The notes under the pieces were generated by a model, which saw nothing but the letters and a program-made list of their open reading frames with translations, did not search any database and was not told the DNA's origin. Source: Palleronia salina (lineage in GTDB: Bacteria > Pseudomonadota > Alphaproteobacteria > Rhodobacterales > Rhodobacteraceae). From it: a DNA stretch of 64,000 nt. The position numbers and the translations under genes are program-made. The DNA lies in NCBI RefSeq assembly GCF_900141995.1, contig NZ_FQZA01000009.1, forward strand, positions 1-64,000, given 5' to 3'. Below are positions 54,812-64,000 of this stretch, piece by piece. The first letter of the stretch is position 1. Every line of letters starts with the position of its first letter.

Positions 54812-54863
54812 CCGGGGGCTGTCTGCCCCCGGACCCCCGAAAGGTATTTTTGGAAAGATGAAG
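54812..54863 (+). repeat. Hairpin plus GTATTTTTGGAAAGATGAAG element
   Basis: Between two genes of the MoxR cluster, CCGGGGGC (54812-54819) pairs with GCCCCCGG (54825-54832), and a second CCCCC follows at 54834-54838. Then comes GTATTTTTGGAAAGATGAAG (54844-54863). This hairpin-plus-tail arrangement is one I recall from intergenic regions of many Rhodobacteraceae. It may attenuate transcription into the downstream gene. Confidence 0.5.
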
Positions 54864-54874
54864 GGCAGGCGGAA

Positions 54875-56929
54875 TTGAGCGGAGAGATCGTATTCGACCC
54901 CATGGTGCCCTGGGTGGTGCTGGCGGTGCTGGGCGGGCTGGTCGCGGTGCTGGTGGCCCTGTCGCTGTGGCGCGGGCTGTCGGGCTGGTGGCTGCGCGGG
55001 CTGGCCGGTCTTGCCGTGCTGGCCGCGCTGGCGGGCCCGTCGTTTCAACGCGAGGATCGCCGGCCGCTGAGCGACATCATCGTGGCCGTGGTGGATGAAA
55101 GCGCGTCGCAGGACCTGTCGGACCGCCCCGACCAGAGCGCCGCGGCGCTGGAGCGGATCGAGGCCGAGGTCGCCGCGCTGCCCGATACCGAACTGCGCGT
55201 GGTGCGGCTGGGCGACGGGCCGGGCGACAGCGGCACGCTGCTCATGACCGCGCTGTCCGAGGCCGTGGCCGAGGAGCCGCGCGCGCGGCTGGCCGGCGCC
55301 ATCCTGATCAGCGACGGACGGCTGCACGACATCGACCGCGAGCCGGACCTGCCCGCGCCGCTGCACCTGCTGCTGACGGGGCAGGAGGACGACTGGGACC
55401 GGCGGCTGGCCGTGCTGTCGGCGCCGGCCTTCGCCATCCTCGACGAAGAGGTCCTGCTGCGCCTGCGGGTCGAGAACCAGGGCGCGGTGCCCGCGGGCGA
55501 AGAGGGTCTCGTGCCGCTCGAGATCGCGATCGACGGGGGCGAGCCGGTGGAATTCACCGTGCCCACCGGCGAGGACCTGGAACTGCCGGTGACGCTGCCC
55601 CATGGCGGGCGCAACGTGATCCAGTTCCGCGTGGCCACCGGGGAGGGCGAGCTCACCGACCGCAACAACGAGGCGGTGGTGCAGATAAACGGCGTGCGTG
55701 ACCGGCTGCGCGTGCTCCTGGTGTCGGGCGAGCCGCATCCGGGCGAGCGGACGTGGCGCAACCTGCTGAAATCCGACAGCAGCGTGGACCTCGTGCATTT
55801 CACCATCCTGCGCCCGCCCGAGAAGCAGGACGGCGTCCCGGTGGACGAGCTGTCGCTGATCGCCTTCCCGACCCGCGAGCTGTTCCTGGACAAGGTGGAC
55901 GAGTTCGACCTGATCATCTTCGACCGCTACCAGCGGCGCGGGATCCTGCCCGCGCTCTACCTCGACAACATCCGCCGCTATGTCGAGGACGGTGGCGCCG
56001 TGCTGATCGCGGCGGGCCCGGACTTCGCCACCGCCGCGTCGCTCTATCGTTCGCCGCTGGGCGAGATCCTGCCCGCCGCGCCGACCTCGCGCGTGATCGA
56101 GGAGCCGTTCCTGCCCGAACTGACCGAGCTGGGCCGCCGTCACCCGGTGACCCAGGGCCTGACCGGCGGCGGGGCCGAGCCCGAATGGGGCCGCTGGCTG
56201 CGCCAGATCGAGCTGGATCCCACGGGTGGGCAGGTGGCCATGACCGGCATGGATGGCGGGCCGCTCCTGGTGCTCGACCGCGTGGGCGAGGGGCGCGTGG
56301 CGCTTCTGGGTTCGGACCACGCGTGGCTCTGGTCGCGCGGCTTCGACGGCGGCGGCCCCCAGCTGGAGCTGCTGCGGCGTCTGGCGCACTGGATGATGAA
56401 GGAGCCCGAGCTGGACGAGGAGGCGCTGGACGCCACCGCCGAAGGGCTGTCGATGACGGTGACCCGGCGCACCCTGGGCGACAGCGTGGGCGACCTGGAG
56501 GTGACGGCGCCGGACGGGACCGTGACCACCCTGCCCATGGAAGAGGTCGCACCCGGCCGGTTCCAGGCCGATGTCACCGGGCCCGAGATGGGGCTTTATC
56601 GCCTGGCCGAGGGGGACCAGGAGGCGGTGATCGCGCTGGGCCCGTCGGCCCCGCGCGAGTTCGAACAGACCGTCGCCACCGGGGCCGTGCTCGAAGAGGC
56701 GGTGGCCGCGCGGCGCGGCGGGATCCGCAACATCGCCGACGGGGTGCCGGACCTGCGCCAGGTGCGCGAGGGGCGGCCGGCGGCCGGGCGCGGCTGGCTG
56801 GGTATCACGCCGCGCGGCGCCTACCTGACCGCCGACGTAACGACGCGGCCGATCCTGCCGGCCTGGGCCTGGCTGCTGCTGGCAGCGATGCTGAGCCTCG
56901 GGGCCTGGCTGCGCGAGGGACGGCGCTAG
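54875..56929 (+). CDS. Membrane protein with class I glutamine amidotransferase-like domain
   Basis: This 684-residue protein has two N-terminal membrane helices (about 10-32 and 38-55). A VWA-like strand (SDIIVAVVDESASQDLS), a long beta-rich middle and a Rossmann/amidotransferase-like region (EFDLIIFDRYQRRGILPALYLDNIRRYVEDGGAVLIAAGP) follow, then a C-terminal helix (859-880 region scaled to residues 660-680). No catalytic Cys-His-Glu triad is evident. The TTG at 54875 is the only plausible start near the upstream gene. It is the last member of the MoxR cluster. Confidence 0.85.
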   Translation: MSGEIVFDPMVPWVVLAVLGGLVAVLVALSLWRGLSGWWLRGLAGLAVLAALAGPSFQREDRRPLSDIIVAVVDESASQDLSDRPDQSAAALERIEAEVAALPDTELRVVRLGDGPGDSGTLLMTALSEAVAEEPRARLAGAILISDGRLHDIDREPDLPAPLHLLLTGQEDDWDRRLAVLSAPAFAILDEEVLLRLRVENQGAVPAGEEGLVPLEIAIDGGEPVEFTVPTGEDLELPVTLPHGGRNVIQFRVATGEGELTDRNNEAVVQINGVRDRLRVLLVSGEPHPGERTWRNLLKSDSSVDLVHFTILRPPEKQDGVPVDELSLIAFPTRELFLDKVDEFDLIIFDRYQRRGILPALYLDNIRRYVEDGGAVLIAAGPDFATAASLYRSPLGEILPAAPTSRVIEEPFLPELTELGRRHPVTQGLTGGGAEPEWGRWLRQIELDPTGGQVAMTGMDGGPLLVLDRVGEGRVALLGSDHAWLWSRGFDGGGPQLELLRRLAHWMMKEPELDEEALDATAEGLSMTVTRRTLGDSVGDLEVTAPDGTVTTLPMEEVAPGRFQADVTGPEMGLYRLAEGDQEAVIALGPSAPREFEQTVATGAVLEEAVAARRGGIRNIADGVPDLRQVREGRPAAGRGWLGITPRGAYLTADVTTRPILPAWAWLLLAAMLSLGAWLREGRR

Positions 56930-57009
56930 CGCGCCCGGCCCGCGCGCCGCGCGCGATCGCCAGAAATCTGCTAGTCTTCCTGTCGGAGCTGGATGGACAG
57001 GAGAGCAGG

Positions 57010-57759
57010 ATGGATCTGACCGGAACGAGCGCCCTGGTGACGGGCGGCAGCGGCGGGTTGGGCCGCCTTGTGTGCAGCGCGCTGGCGGGCGCGGGGGCCC
57101 GGGTGGCCGTGGGCTATCTCGAGGGTCGCGACCGGGCCGAGAGGGTGTGCGACGACATCGCGGGACAGGGCGGCCGGGCGATCGCCGTGCGGCTGGACCA
57201 GGGAAACCAGGCCTCGATCGACGAAGCCGTGGGAACGGTGGTCGGGTCCTTCGGCGGGCTGGACGTCCTGGTCAACAACGCCGCGATGGCGAAGGCCGTG
57301 CCGTTCCCCGATCTCGACGCGCTGTCGACCGAGCTGTGGGACCGCACCATGGCGATCAACCTGCGCGGGCCCTGGTTGGTCTCTCGTGCTGCTGCGCCGC
57401 ACCTGAAGGCGTCGGGGCGCGGGCGAATCGTCAACGTGTCGGCCATGGCCGGGATGAAACCCATGGGCGCCAGCATCGCGCAGTCGGTCGTCAAGGCCGG
57501 CGTGATCCAACTGACCCGCTGCCTTGCCGTGGCGATGGCGCCCGATGTCACCGTGAACTGCGTGGCGCCGGGCATGATGGAAGGAACCGAGCTGACCAAG
57601 GGCATCCCCGACGCTTTCGTCGACGGTTTCAGGTCGCAATCGGTGCTGGGCCGGACCACGTCGCTGGACGATGTCGCGGCGCAGGTCGTGCAGTTCTGCC
57701 GCGCGGACAGCGTCACCGGCCAGACGCTGGTGGTGGATGGCGGGGTGTTCTTCCACTGA
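57010..57759 (+). CDS. SDR-family protein lacking the catalytic Tyr
   Basis: This 249-residue classical SDR fold has TGGSGGLG (11-18), NNAA (89-92), Asn117 (MAINLRGP), Ser144 (VNVSAMAG) and Lys162. The YxxxK position reads QSVVK, so the catalytic Tyr is Gln158. The closing VTGQTLVVDGGVFFH is typical of 3-oxoacyl-ACP reductase-like members. It may bind NAD(P) without normal dehydrogenase activity, or use another acid. A GGAGAGCAGG site precedes the ATG at 57010. Confidence 0.88.
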   Translation: MDLTGTSALVTGGSGGLGRLVCSALAGAGARVAVGYLEGRDRAERVCDDIAGQGGRAIAVRLDQGNQASIDEAVGTVVGSFGGLDVLVNNAAMAKAVPFPDLDALSTELWDRTMAINLRGPWLVSRAAAPHLKASGRGRIVNVSAMAGMKPMGASIAQSVVKAGVIQLTRCLAVAMAPDVTVNCVAPGMMEGTELTKGIPDAFVDGFRSQSVLGRTTSLDDVAAQVVQFCRADSVTGQTLVVDGGVFFH

Positions 57760-57786
57760 CGCGACCGCTGCGGGGCCGCGCCGGGC

Positions 57787-58143
57787 CTAGTCCAGTGTCA
57801 TCTCGTGGGTGCTTTCGCCCCAGCCCTCCGTCTTGGTCCGCGCGCGGATGATCAGCCGGTTCGTCCCGTCGGGCACCGCGATGCCAGTTTTCGACCGGGT
57901 GAACGGTTGCTCGGTCACGTGGGGATGGGCCAGCACGCGGGTCGCCAGTACGGTGCCGTCGGGCAGTTCGACCCGCCAGCCATCGGCGTAATCCTCCCAT
58001 CCCGTATCGGCGTGGCGCAGGGTGACCGAGACGGTCCAGCCGTCATTGCCGGGTTTGGCCTTCGCGCCTTCGATCCGGGCGGGATCGGCGGTGGCAGCCA
58101 GGGGGACGAGCAGGGCAACGAAGCCCGAGAGAACGTGTTTCAT
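57787..58143 (-). CDS. Exported hypothetical protein
   Basis: The 118-residue product has a signal peptide (MKHVLSGFVALLVPLAATA, about 19 residues). A small beta-rich domain with GWTVSVTLRHADTGWEDYADGWRVELPDGTVLATRVLAHPH follows. No cysteines and no family that I recognise. It is convergent with the SDR gene. The DUF599 gene lies 34 bases upstream on the same strand, so the two probably share a transcript. Confidence 0.75.
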   Translation of the reverse strand: MKHVLSGFVALLVPLAATADPARIEGAKAKPGNDGWTVSVTLRHADTGWEDYADGWRVELPDGTVLATRVLAHPHVTEQPFTRSKTGIAVPDGTNRLIIRARTKTEGWGESTHEMTLD

Positions 58144-58177
58144 GACCTTCCTCTATCACGGTGCACGGGCGGCGGCA

Positions 58178-58882
58178 TCAGGACCCGCCCATCAAAATGT
58201 CGCGCGGTCGCGACGCGAACTCGCGGCTCCAGACGATCCAGCCGGTGCCGAGCGTGGCCAGCACGAGGAACAACGGCCCCAGCAGCCAGGCCAGCGAGGC
58301 GAGGCCGAAATACATGGCCCTCAGCCCGCCGTTCAGGGTCCGCGCCGCCGCGATGTTCAGGTCGGCCGCCTGGCGGGCGCGGGTGCGGCACAGCGCGGCC
58401 CCGGGGTCGTTGGGCACGGCCGCCATGACGATCAGGCAGTAGCCGAACAGCCGGTTGGACCAGACGAACTTGAGAAAGGCGAAGGTCAGGAAAAGCGCCA
58501 CGGGCGCCATGCGCACCTGCCAGACCACCGTGGGGATGTTGCCGCGTTGCAGGTCGGCGGCGGCCACCTGCAGGCTTTCGGCGTTGCCGATCAGCGCCAG
58601 CACGCCGCCGATGGCGATCACGCAGGTCGAGGCGAAGAAGGACGTGCCCTGCCGCAGCGCATCGACCACGGCCTGGTCGAATATGCGGCTTTCGCGGTCG
58701 ATCATCTGCACCATCCAGTCGTGTCGATACGCGCGCATGATGTCGGACACCGACGGCCGCGTCCCGGACGGCCGTTCGATCCACCAGCCCAGGGCGATCC
58801 AGGTCGTGCCCAGCAGGGCCAGCGCGACGATGTCCGCCGGCCCCAGCAGCATGAGAACTTCGATGGACATCATGGGGGTCAT
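58178..58882 (-). CDS. DUF599 membrane protein
   Basis: The 234-residue protein has four hydrophobic segments (about 15-35, 80-102, 120-150 and 190-222). Its DUF599 pattern includes IMRAYRHDWMVQMIDRESRIFDQAVVDALRQGTSFFASTCVIAIGG and MAAVPNDPGAALCRTRARQAADLNIAAARTLNGGLRAMYF. The function of the family is unknown. The ATG at 58880-58882 is used; Met4 and Met5 are possible alternatives and none has a good ribosome-binding site. Confidence 0.88.
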   Translation of the reverse strand: MTPMMSIEVLMLLGPADIVALALLGTTWIALGWWIERPSGTRPSVSDIMRAYRHDWMVQMIDRESRIFDQAVVDALRQGTSFFASTCVIAIGGVLALIGNAESLQVAAADLQRGNIPTVVWQVRMAPVALFLTFAFLKFVWSNRLFGYCLIVMAAVPNDPGAALCRTRARQAADLNIAAARTLNGGLRAMYFGLASLAWLLGPLFLVLATLGTGWIVWSREFASRPRDILMGGS

Positions 58883-59019
58883 CGTGGCGGCTCACGGTGT
58901 AATGGCACAGGCCCATGCTGCGGGCAGCGGGCGCGACGCGGCAAGCGGCAAGGTGCGCGATCACGACATCTTGCCTCTGCCGGGACGGACCTCCATGTTC
59001 AACAGCAGGAGGACCCGCC

Positions 59020-60459
59020 ATGGAAATGCCCACACCCGACGCCGCCATCGTGTCGCGCAAGGCCCGCATCGTGCGCCGCCTGTTGCAGGTTCTGCCCGAG
59101 GACGCCGTCATCCACGAGCCGCACGAGACCCGCGCCTACGAATGCGACGCGCTGACCGCCTACAAGTGCCCGCCGCTGGCCGCCGTGCTGCCTGCCTCGA
59201 CCGACGAGGTCGCCGCGGTGCTGCGCGTCTGCCACGAGGAGGGGATCCCCGTGGTGCCGCGCGGGTCGGGCACGTCGCTGGCGGGGGGCGCGTTGCCCAC
59301 CGCAGATTGCGTGATCCTGGGCGTGGCGCGGCTGAACGAGGTGATCGAGACCAATTACGACGACCGCTACATCCGCGTGCAGACCGGGCGCACCAATCTC
59401 AGCGTCACCGGCGCGGTGGAAGAGGATGGCTGGTTCTACGCCCCCGATCCGTCGTCGCAGCTGGCCTGCGCGATCGCGGGCAATATCGGCATGAACTCGG
59501 GCGGGGCGCATTGTCTGAAATACGGGGTGACCACCAACAACCTGCTGGGCGTGACCATGGTGCTCATGGACGGCACCGTGACCGAGATCGGCGGCGCGCA
59601 CCTGGACGCGGCGGGCTATGACCTGCTGGGCGTGATCTGCGGCAGCGAGGGGCAGCTGGGCGTCGTGACCGAGGCGACCCTGCGCATCCTGCCCAAGCCC
59701 GAGGGCGCACGCCCCGTTCTGATCGGTTTCGATTCGAACGAGGTCGCGGGCCAGTGCGTCAGCGACATCATCAAGGCGGGCGTGCTGCCCGTGGCGATCG
59801 AGTTCATGGACCGGCCCTGCATTCGCGCGACCGAGGCCTTCGCCGGCGCGGGGTATCCCGATTGCGAGGCGCTGCTCATCGTCGAGGTCGAGGGCTCGGA
59901 TGCCGAGATCGACAACCAGCTGGGGCTCATCGGCCAGATCGCGCGCGGCCACGACCCCGTCGAGCTGCGCGAGAGCGGTTCGGCCGAGGAATCGGCGCGC
60001 ATCTGGCTGGGCCGCAAGTCGGCCTTCGGGGCGATGGGGCAGATCAACGATTACATCTGCCTCGACGGCACCATCCCGGTCAGCGAACTGCCCAAGGTTC
60101 TGGGCAAGATCCGCGAACTGTCGCAGGGATACGGCCTGGACGTGGCCAACGTGTTCCACGCGGGCGACGGCAACATGCACCCGCTGATTCTGTTCGATGC
60201 GAACAGGCCGGGCGACCTGGACAAGGCCGAGGCGCTGGGCGCCGAAATCCTGCGCCTGTGCGTCGAGGTCGGCGGCTGCCTGACCGGCGAACATGGGGTG
60301 GGCGTGGAAAAGCGCGACCTGATGGAAGCGCAGTTCGCCCCCGAGGATCTCGAGGCGCAGTTGCGCGTGAAGGACGTGTTCGACCCCGCCTGGCTGCTGA
60401 ACCCGGCGAAGGTGTTCCCGCTGTCGGTGACCGCCTCGCGGCGGGTGGCGGCCGAGTAG
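59020..60459 (+). CDS. glcD: Glycolate oxidase FAD-binding subunit GlcD
   Basis: The 479-residue catalytic flavoprotein oxidises glycolate (or lactate-type 2-hydroxy acids) to glyoxylate. The FAD-binding PCMH domain has VVPRGSGTSLAGGALP, DPSSQLACAIAGNIGMNSGGAHCLKYG and LLGVICGSEGQLGVVTEATLRI. The C-terminal domain has NVFHAGDGNMHPLILFD and GGCLTGEHGVGVEKRD. AGGAGGAC lies just before the ATG at 59020. It works with GlcE and GlcF, encoded downstream after an interposed gene. Confidence 0.94.
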   Translation: MEMPTPDAAIVSRKARIVRRLLQVLPEDAVIHEPHETRAYECDALTAYKCPPLAAVLPASTDEVAAVLRVCHEEGIPVVPRGSGTSLAGGALPTADCVILGVARLNEVIETNYDDRYIRVQTGRTNLSVTGAVEEDGWFYAPDPSSQLACAIAGNIGMNSGGAHCLKYGVTTNNLLGVTMVLMDGTVTEIGGAHLDAAGYDLLGVICGSEGQLGVVTEATLRILPKPEGARPVLIGFDSNEVAGQCVSDIIKAGVLPVAIEFMDRPCIRATEAFAGAGYPDCEALLIVEVEGSDAEIDNQLGLIGQIARGHDPVELRESGSAEESARIWLGRKSAFGAMGQINDYICLDGTIPVSELPKVLGKIRELSQGYGLDVANVFHAGDGNMHPLILFDANRPGDLDKAEALGAEILRLCVEVGGCLTGEHGVGVEKRDLMEAQFAPEDLEAQLRVKDVFDPAWLLNPAKVFPLSVTASRRVAAE

Positions 60460-60593
60460 GGCTGGGCTCAGAAGCCACGGCCCGGCGTGGTTGTCGGCGC
60501 CAGGCGGTGAAACGCGAAGACGCGGCGCATTGATTTTCCCGCGGGGCTGACCCCATGCTGGGTTGAGCCTGTCCGTTCGCCCGAGGTATGCCC

Positions 60594-61466
60594 ATGTCGC
60601 GCTGGTCCGACGAGATCGAGGGGCAGGATCCCGCGCGGGACTACGAGCGAATCGTCTTCCTGCTGGGAACCTGCGAGTTCGCCTGGGATATCGAGAAGGC
60701 GCTCGAATTCGCGCTGTTCCGGACCTACGCCGTGCCCTCGATTTCCGGCCTGCTGTCCCGCACGGGCGCCTTCCGCCGGGACACCCGGAAACGCTATGAC
60801 GACACCGAGCTTCTGCTGTCGGAAATCAGCGAGAACGGCCAGCACAGCGCGCGTGGACGGGCGGCGCTGGACCGGATCAACGAGATGCACGGGCACTACC
60901 GCATCTCAAATGCGGACATGCTGTACGTGCTGACGACCTTCGTGGTCGAGCCGCCCAGATGGCTGGACCGGTTCGGGCGCCGGTCGATGACGCCAAAGGA
61001 GCGCGCGGCCTGGACGACCTATCATCGCGCTCTTGGCCGGCGGATGGGCATCGAGGACATCCCCGACGATTTCGCGGCATTCGACGCCTACGGCCGCGCC
61101 TACGAAAACGCCCACTTTCGCTACGCCGACAGCAACGCCGAGATCGGTGAGGCTACCCGGGACCTTCTGCTGTCCTTCTACCTGCCCCGGTGGCTGGTGC
61201 CCTTCGGGCGTCCGGCGGTCCACGCCATGTGCGATCCGCCGCTGCGGGCCGCCATGGGCTTTCCCAGCCCGCCGCAGTGGTTTCAGCGGCTGGTCATGGC
61301 AGGCCTGGGCGCCAGGGCGACGCTTCTGCGCTGGTTGCCCGGCCGCAGGCGACCGCGCCTCATCACGGCCCGCAAGCGTCCCACGTATCCGGGCGGGTAT
61401 CGCATTTCCGAGCTCGGGACATTCCCGAAAGAACCGAGGTCGGATCCGGGACCTTCGGCGCGTTGA
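60594..61466 (+). CDS. MpaB-family oxygenase-like protein (DUF2236)
   Basis: The 290-residue protein matches the ER-bound oxygenase MpaB/rubber oxygenase family. Matching segments are FRTYAVPSISGLLSRTGAF, RINEMHGHYRISNADMLYVLTTFVVEPPRWLDRFGRRSMTPKERAAWTTYHRALGRRMGIEDIP and AYENAHFRY. Family members bind haem b or a metal and oxidise diverse substrates. GAGG lies 7 bases before the ATG at 60594; an ATG at 60588 is too close. It sits between glcD and glcE on the same strand, 134 bases after glcD and 130 before glcE. Confidence 0.85.
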   Translation: MSRWSDEIEGQDPARDYERIVFLLGTCEFAWDIEKALEFALFRTYAVPSISGLLSRTGAFRRDTRKRYDDTELLLSEISENGQHSARGRAALDRINEMHGHYRISNADMLYVLTTFVVEPPRWLDRFGRRSMTPKERAAWTTYHRALGRRMGIEDIPDDFAAFDAYGRAYENAHFRYADSNAEIGEATRDLLLSFYLPRWLVPFGRPAVHAMCDPPLRAAMGFPSPPQWFQRLVMAGLGARATLLRWLPGRRRPRLITARKRPTYPGGYRISELGTFPKEPRSDPGPSAR

Positions 61467-61596
61467 GCAACAGCGCGGGGCAGGGGGCGTCTCGTCCCCG
61501 GCTTTCCGGAGGAGAAACAGCGGCGCACCGCGGGGGGCGTGGCATCCGCCGCGCCTCTGTGGCATTGGGGAGAGAGTGACGAGGGAGGAGCCGTTG

Positions 61597-62715
61597 GTGA
61601 TACGACCCGAGAGCGAGGCCGACCTGGCCGAGGCCGTGCGCGCCGCGACAGGCGCGCTGCACCTGCGGGGCGGCGGCACCCGTGCGGCTGGACCCGTGGC
61701 TGGCGAGGTGCTGGAAACGACGGGCCTGACCGGCATCACCCTTTACGAGCCCGGGGCGCTGACCCTGGTCGCCCGCGCCGGCACGCCGCTGTCCGAGATC
61801 GAAGAGGCGCTGACCGCCGAGAACCAGCGTCTGGCCTTCGAGCCCATGGATCACCGCGCGCTGCTGGGCACCGAGGGCACGCCGACCATCGGCGGTGCGG
61901 TCGCCGTGAACGCGTCCGGCCCGCGCCGCGTGGTCGCCGGTGCCTGCCGCGACAGCCTGATCGGCGTACGCTTCGTCGACGGCAGCGGCACGATCATCAA
62001 GAACGGCGGCCGGGTGATGAAGAACGTCACCGGCTACGACCTGGTCAAGCTGCTCGCGGGCAGCCACGGCACGCTGGGCGTGCTGAGCGAGGTCAGCTTC
62101 AAGGTGCTGCCGGGGGTCGAGGCGACGACGACGCTGACGCTGGAGGGACTGGACGTCGCCACCGCCACCAAGGCCATGGCCGCCGCGATGGGATCGCCCT
62201 TCGAGGTTTCGGCCGCCGCGCACCTGCCGGGCGACACGCCGAAGACCCACCTGCGCGTGGAAGGTTTCGCGGCCTCGGTCGCCTATCGCGCCGGACGCCT
62301 GCGCGATCTGCTGACGCCCTATGGCGACATCGTTATGGACGAGGGCCCCGGCCCCTGGGCCGACATCCGCGACGCGCGCGCGCTGGCCGACGCGCCGGGC
62401 GATGTCTGGCGCGTGTCGGTCAAGCCGTCCGACGGCGCGCGGGTCGCCGCCGCGCTGCCCGACGCGCGACTGGTCCTGGACTGGGCCGGCGGCCTGGTCT
62501 GGGCCGCCGTCAAGCCGGGCACCGACCTGCGCGCGGCGCTGGAGGACATTCCCGGCCACGCGACCCTTCTGCGCGCGGCGCTCGAGACCCACGCCCGGCT
62601 GGGCCGTTTCGCACCCGAACCCGCGCCGCTGGCTGCCATCGCCGACGGGTTGCGCGCCAAGTTCGACCCGCGCGGGATCCTCAATCCCGGCCTCATGACC
62701 CAATCGACGAGCTGA
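61597..62715 (+). CDS. glcE: Glycolate oxidase subunit GlcE
   Basis: This 372-residue second FAD-binding subunit shows LHLRGGGTRAAGP, EPMDHRALLGTEGTPTIGGAVAVNASGPRRVVAGACRDSLIGVRFVDG and KNVTGYDLVKLLAGSHGTLGVLSEVSFKVLP. The GTG at 61597 gives the family start (IRPESEADLAEAV) with GGAGG 7 bases upstream; TTG at 61594 and GTG at 61576 also lie in frame. glcF starts one base after its stop. Confidence 0.92.
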   Translation: MIRPESEADLAEAVRAATGALHLRGGGTRAAGPVAGEVLETTGLTGITLYEPGALTLVARAGTPLSEIEEALTAENQRLAFEPMDHRALLGTEGTPTIGGAVAVNASGPRRVVAGACRDSLIGVRFVDGSGTIIKNGGRVMKNVTGYDLVKLLAGSHGTLGVLSEVSFKVLPGVEATTTLTLEGLDVATATKAMAAAMGSPFEVSAAAHLPGDTPKTHLRVEGFAASVAYRAGRLRDLLTPYGDIVMDEGPGPWADIRDARALADAPGDVWRVSVKPSDGARVAAALPDARLVLDWAGGLVWAAVKPGTDLRAALEDIPGHATLLRAALETHARLGRFAPEPAPLAAIADGLRAKFDPRGILNPGLMTQSTS

Positions 62716-62716
62716 A

Positions 62717-64000
<1,284 letters not shown>

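Overview
This 64 kb window is a high-GC, densely packed alphaproteobacterial chromosome segment. Gene content points to Rhodobacterales (Roseobacter/Rhodobacter group): a ccoNOQP-ccoGHIS cluster next to fnrL and hemN with FNR boxes of the TTGAY-N4-ATCAA type, an agl alpha-glucoside locus, glcDEF, a GT14 glycosyltransferase with a long C-terminal extension beside a family-2 sulfotransferase, a zf-CHCC protein and a MoxR/DUF58/DUF4159 cluster. I saw no rRNA, tRNA or CRISPR array. The species cannot be named from the sequence alone.

Layout. 1-740: the end of an IS5-family element inserted into an AT-rich, already frameshifted DUF3800 gene, directly downstream of parE. 742-8248: parE, a DapA-like aldolase, an MFS transporter, an NAD-dependent epimerase, a MATE exporter and truA. 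8311-12426: an alpha-glucoside locus (aglE, LacI-type regulator, aglA) with three near-identical palindromic operators but no permease genes. 12733-15650: two translationally coupled genes for unrecognised polytopic membrane proteins, the least explained part of the window. 15696-21969: a methyltransferase, the YcjX/DUF697 pair overlapping a cyclic-nucleotide-binding/thioredoxin-reductase-like fusion, and an AI-2E family transporter. 22157-25220: ileS and a strong terminator.

25239-35759 is a microaerobic respiration island. ccoNOQP encodes the cbb3 oxidase, ccoGHIS its assembly and copper-delivery factors, fnrL the oxygen-responsive Fe-S regulator and hemN oxygen-independent haem synthesis. 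Three FNR boxes precede ccoN, ccoG and the divergent fnrL/hemN pair, and a strong terminator separates ccoP from ccoG. 35802-50090 holds mostly housekeeping or single genes: nth, a PfkB kinase, the sulfotransferase/glycosyltransferase pair, a HIT protein, a STAS-like protein, an ABC ATPase, zf-CHCC, polA, an RluE-type pseudouridine synthase, a thioredoxin-fold protein, a CDF exporter and several unknown small membrane or exported proteins.

50152-56929 is a four-gene MoxR / DUF58 / BatA-DUF4159 / amidotransferase-like membrane cluster. 57010-58882 has an SDR protein lacking the catalytic Tyr, a small exported protein and a DUF599 protein. 59020-64000 carries glycolate oxidase genes glcD, glcE and glcF (glcF runs off the window), with an MpaB-type oxygenase gene wedged between glcD and glcE.

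Start codons were chosen by ribosome-binding-site spacing and family N-termini. All family assignments come from recognising motifs by eye; no database search was run.
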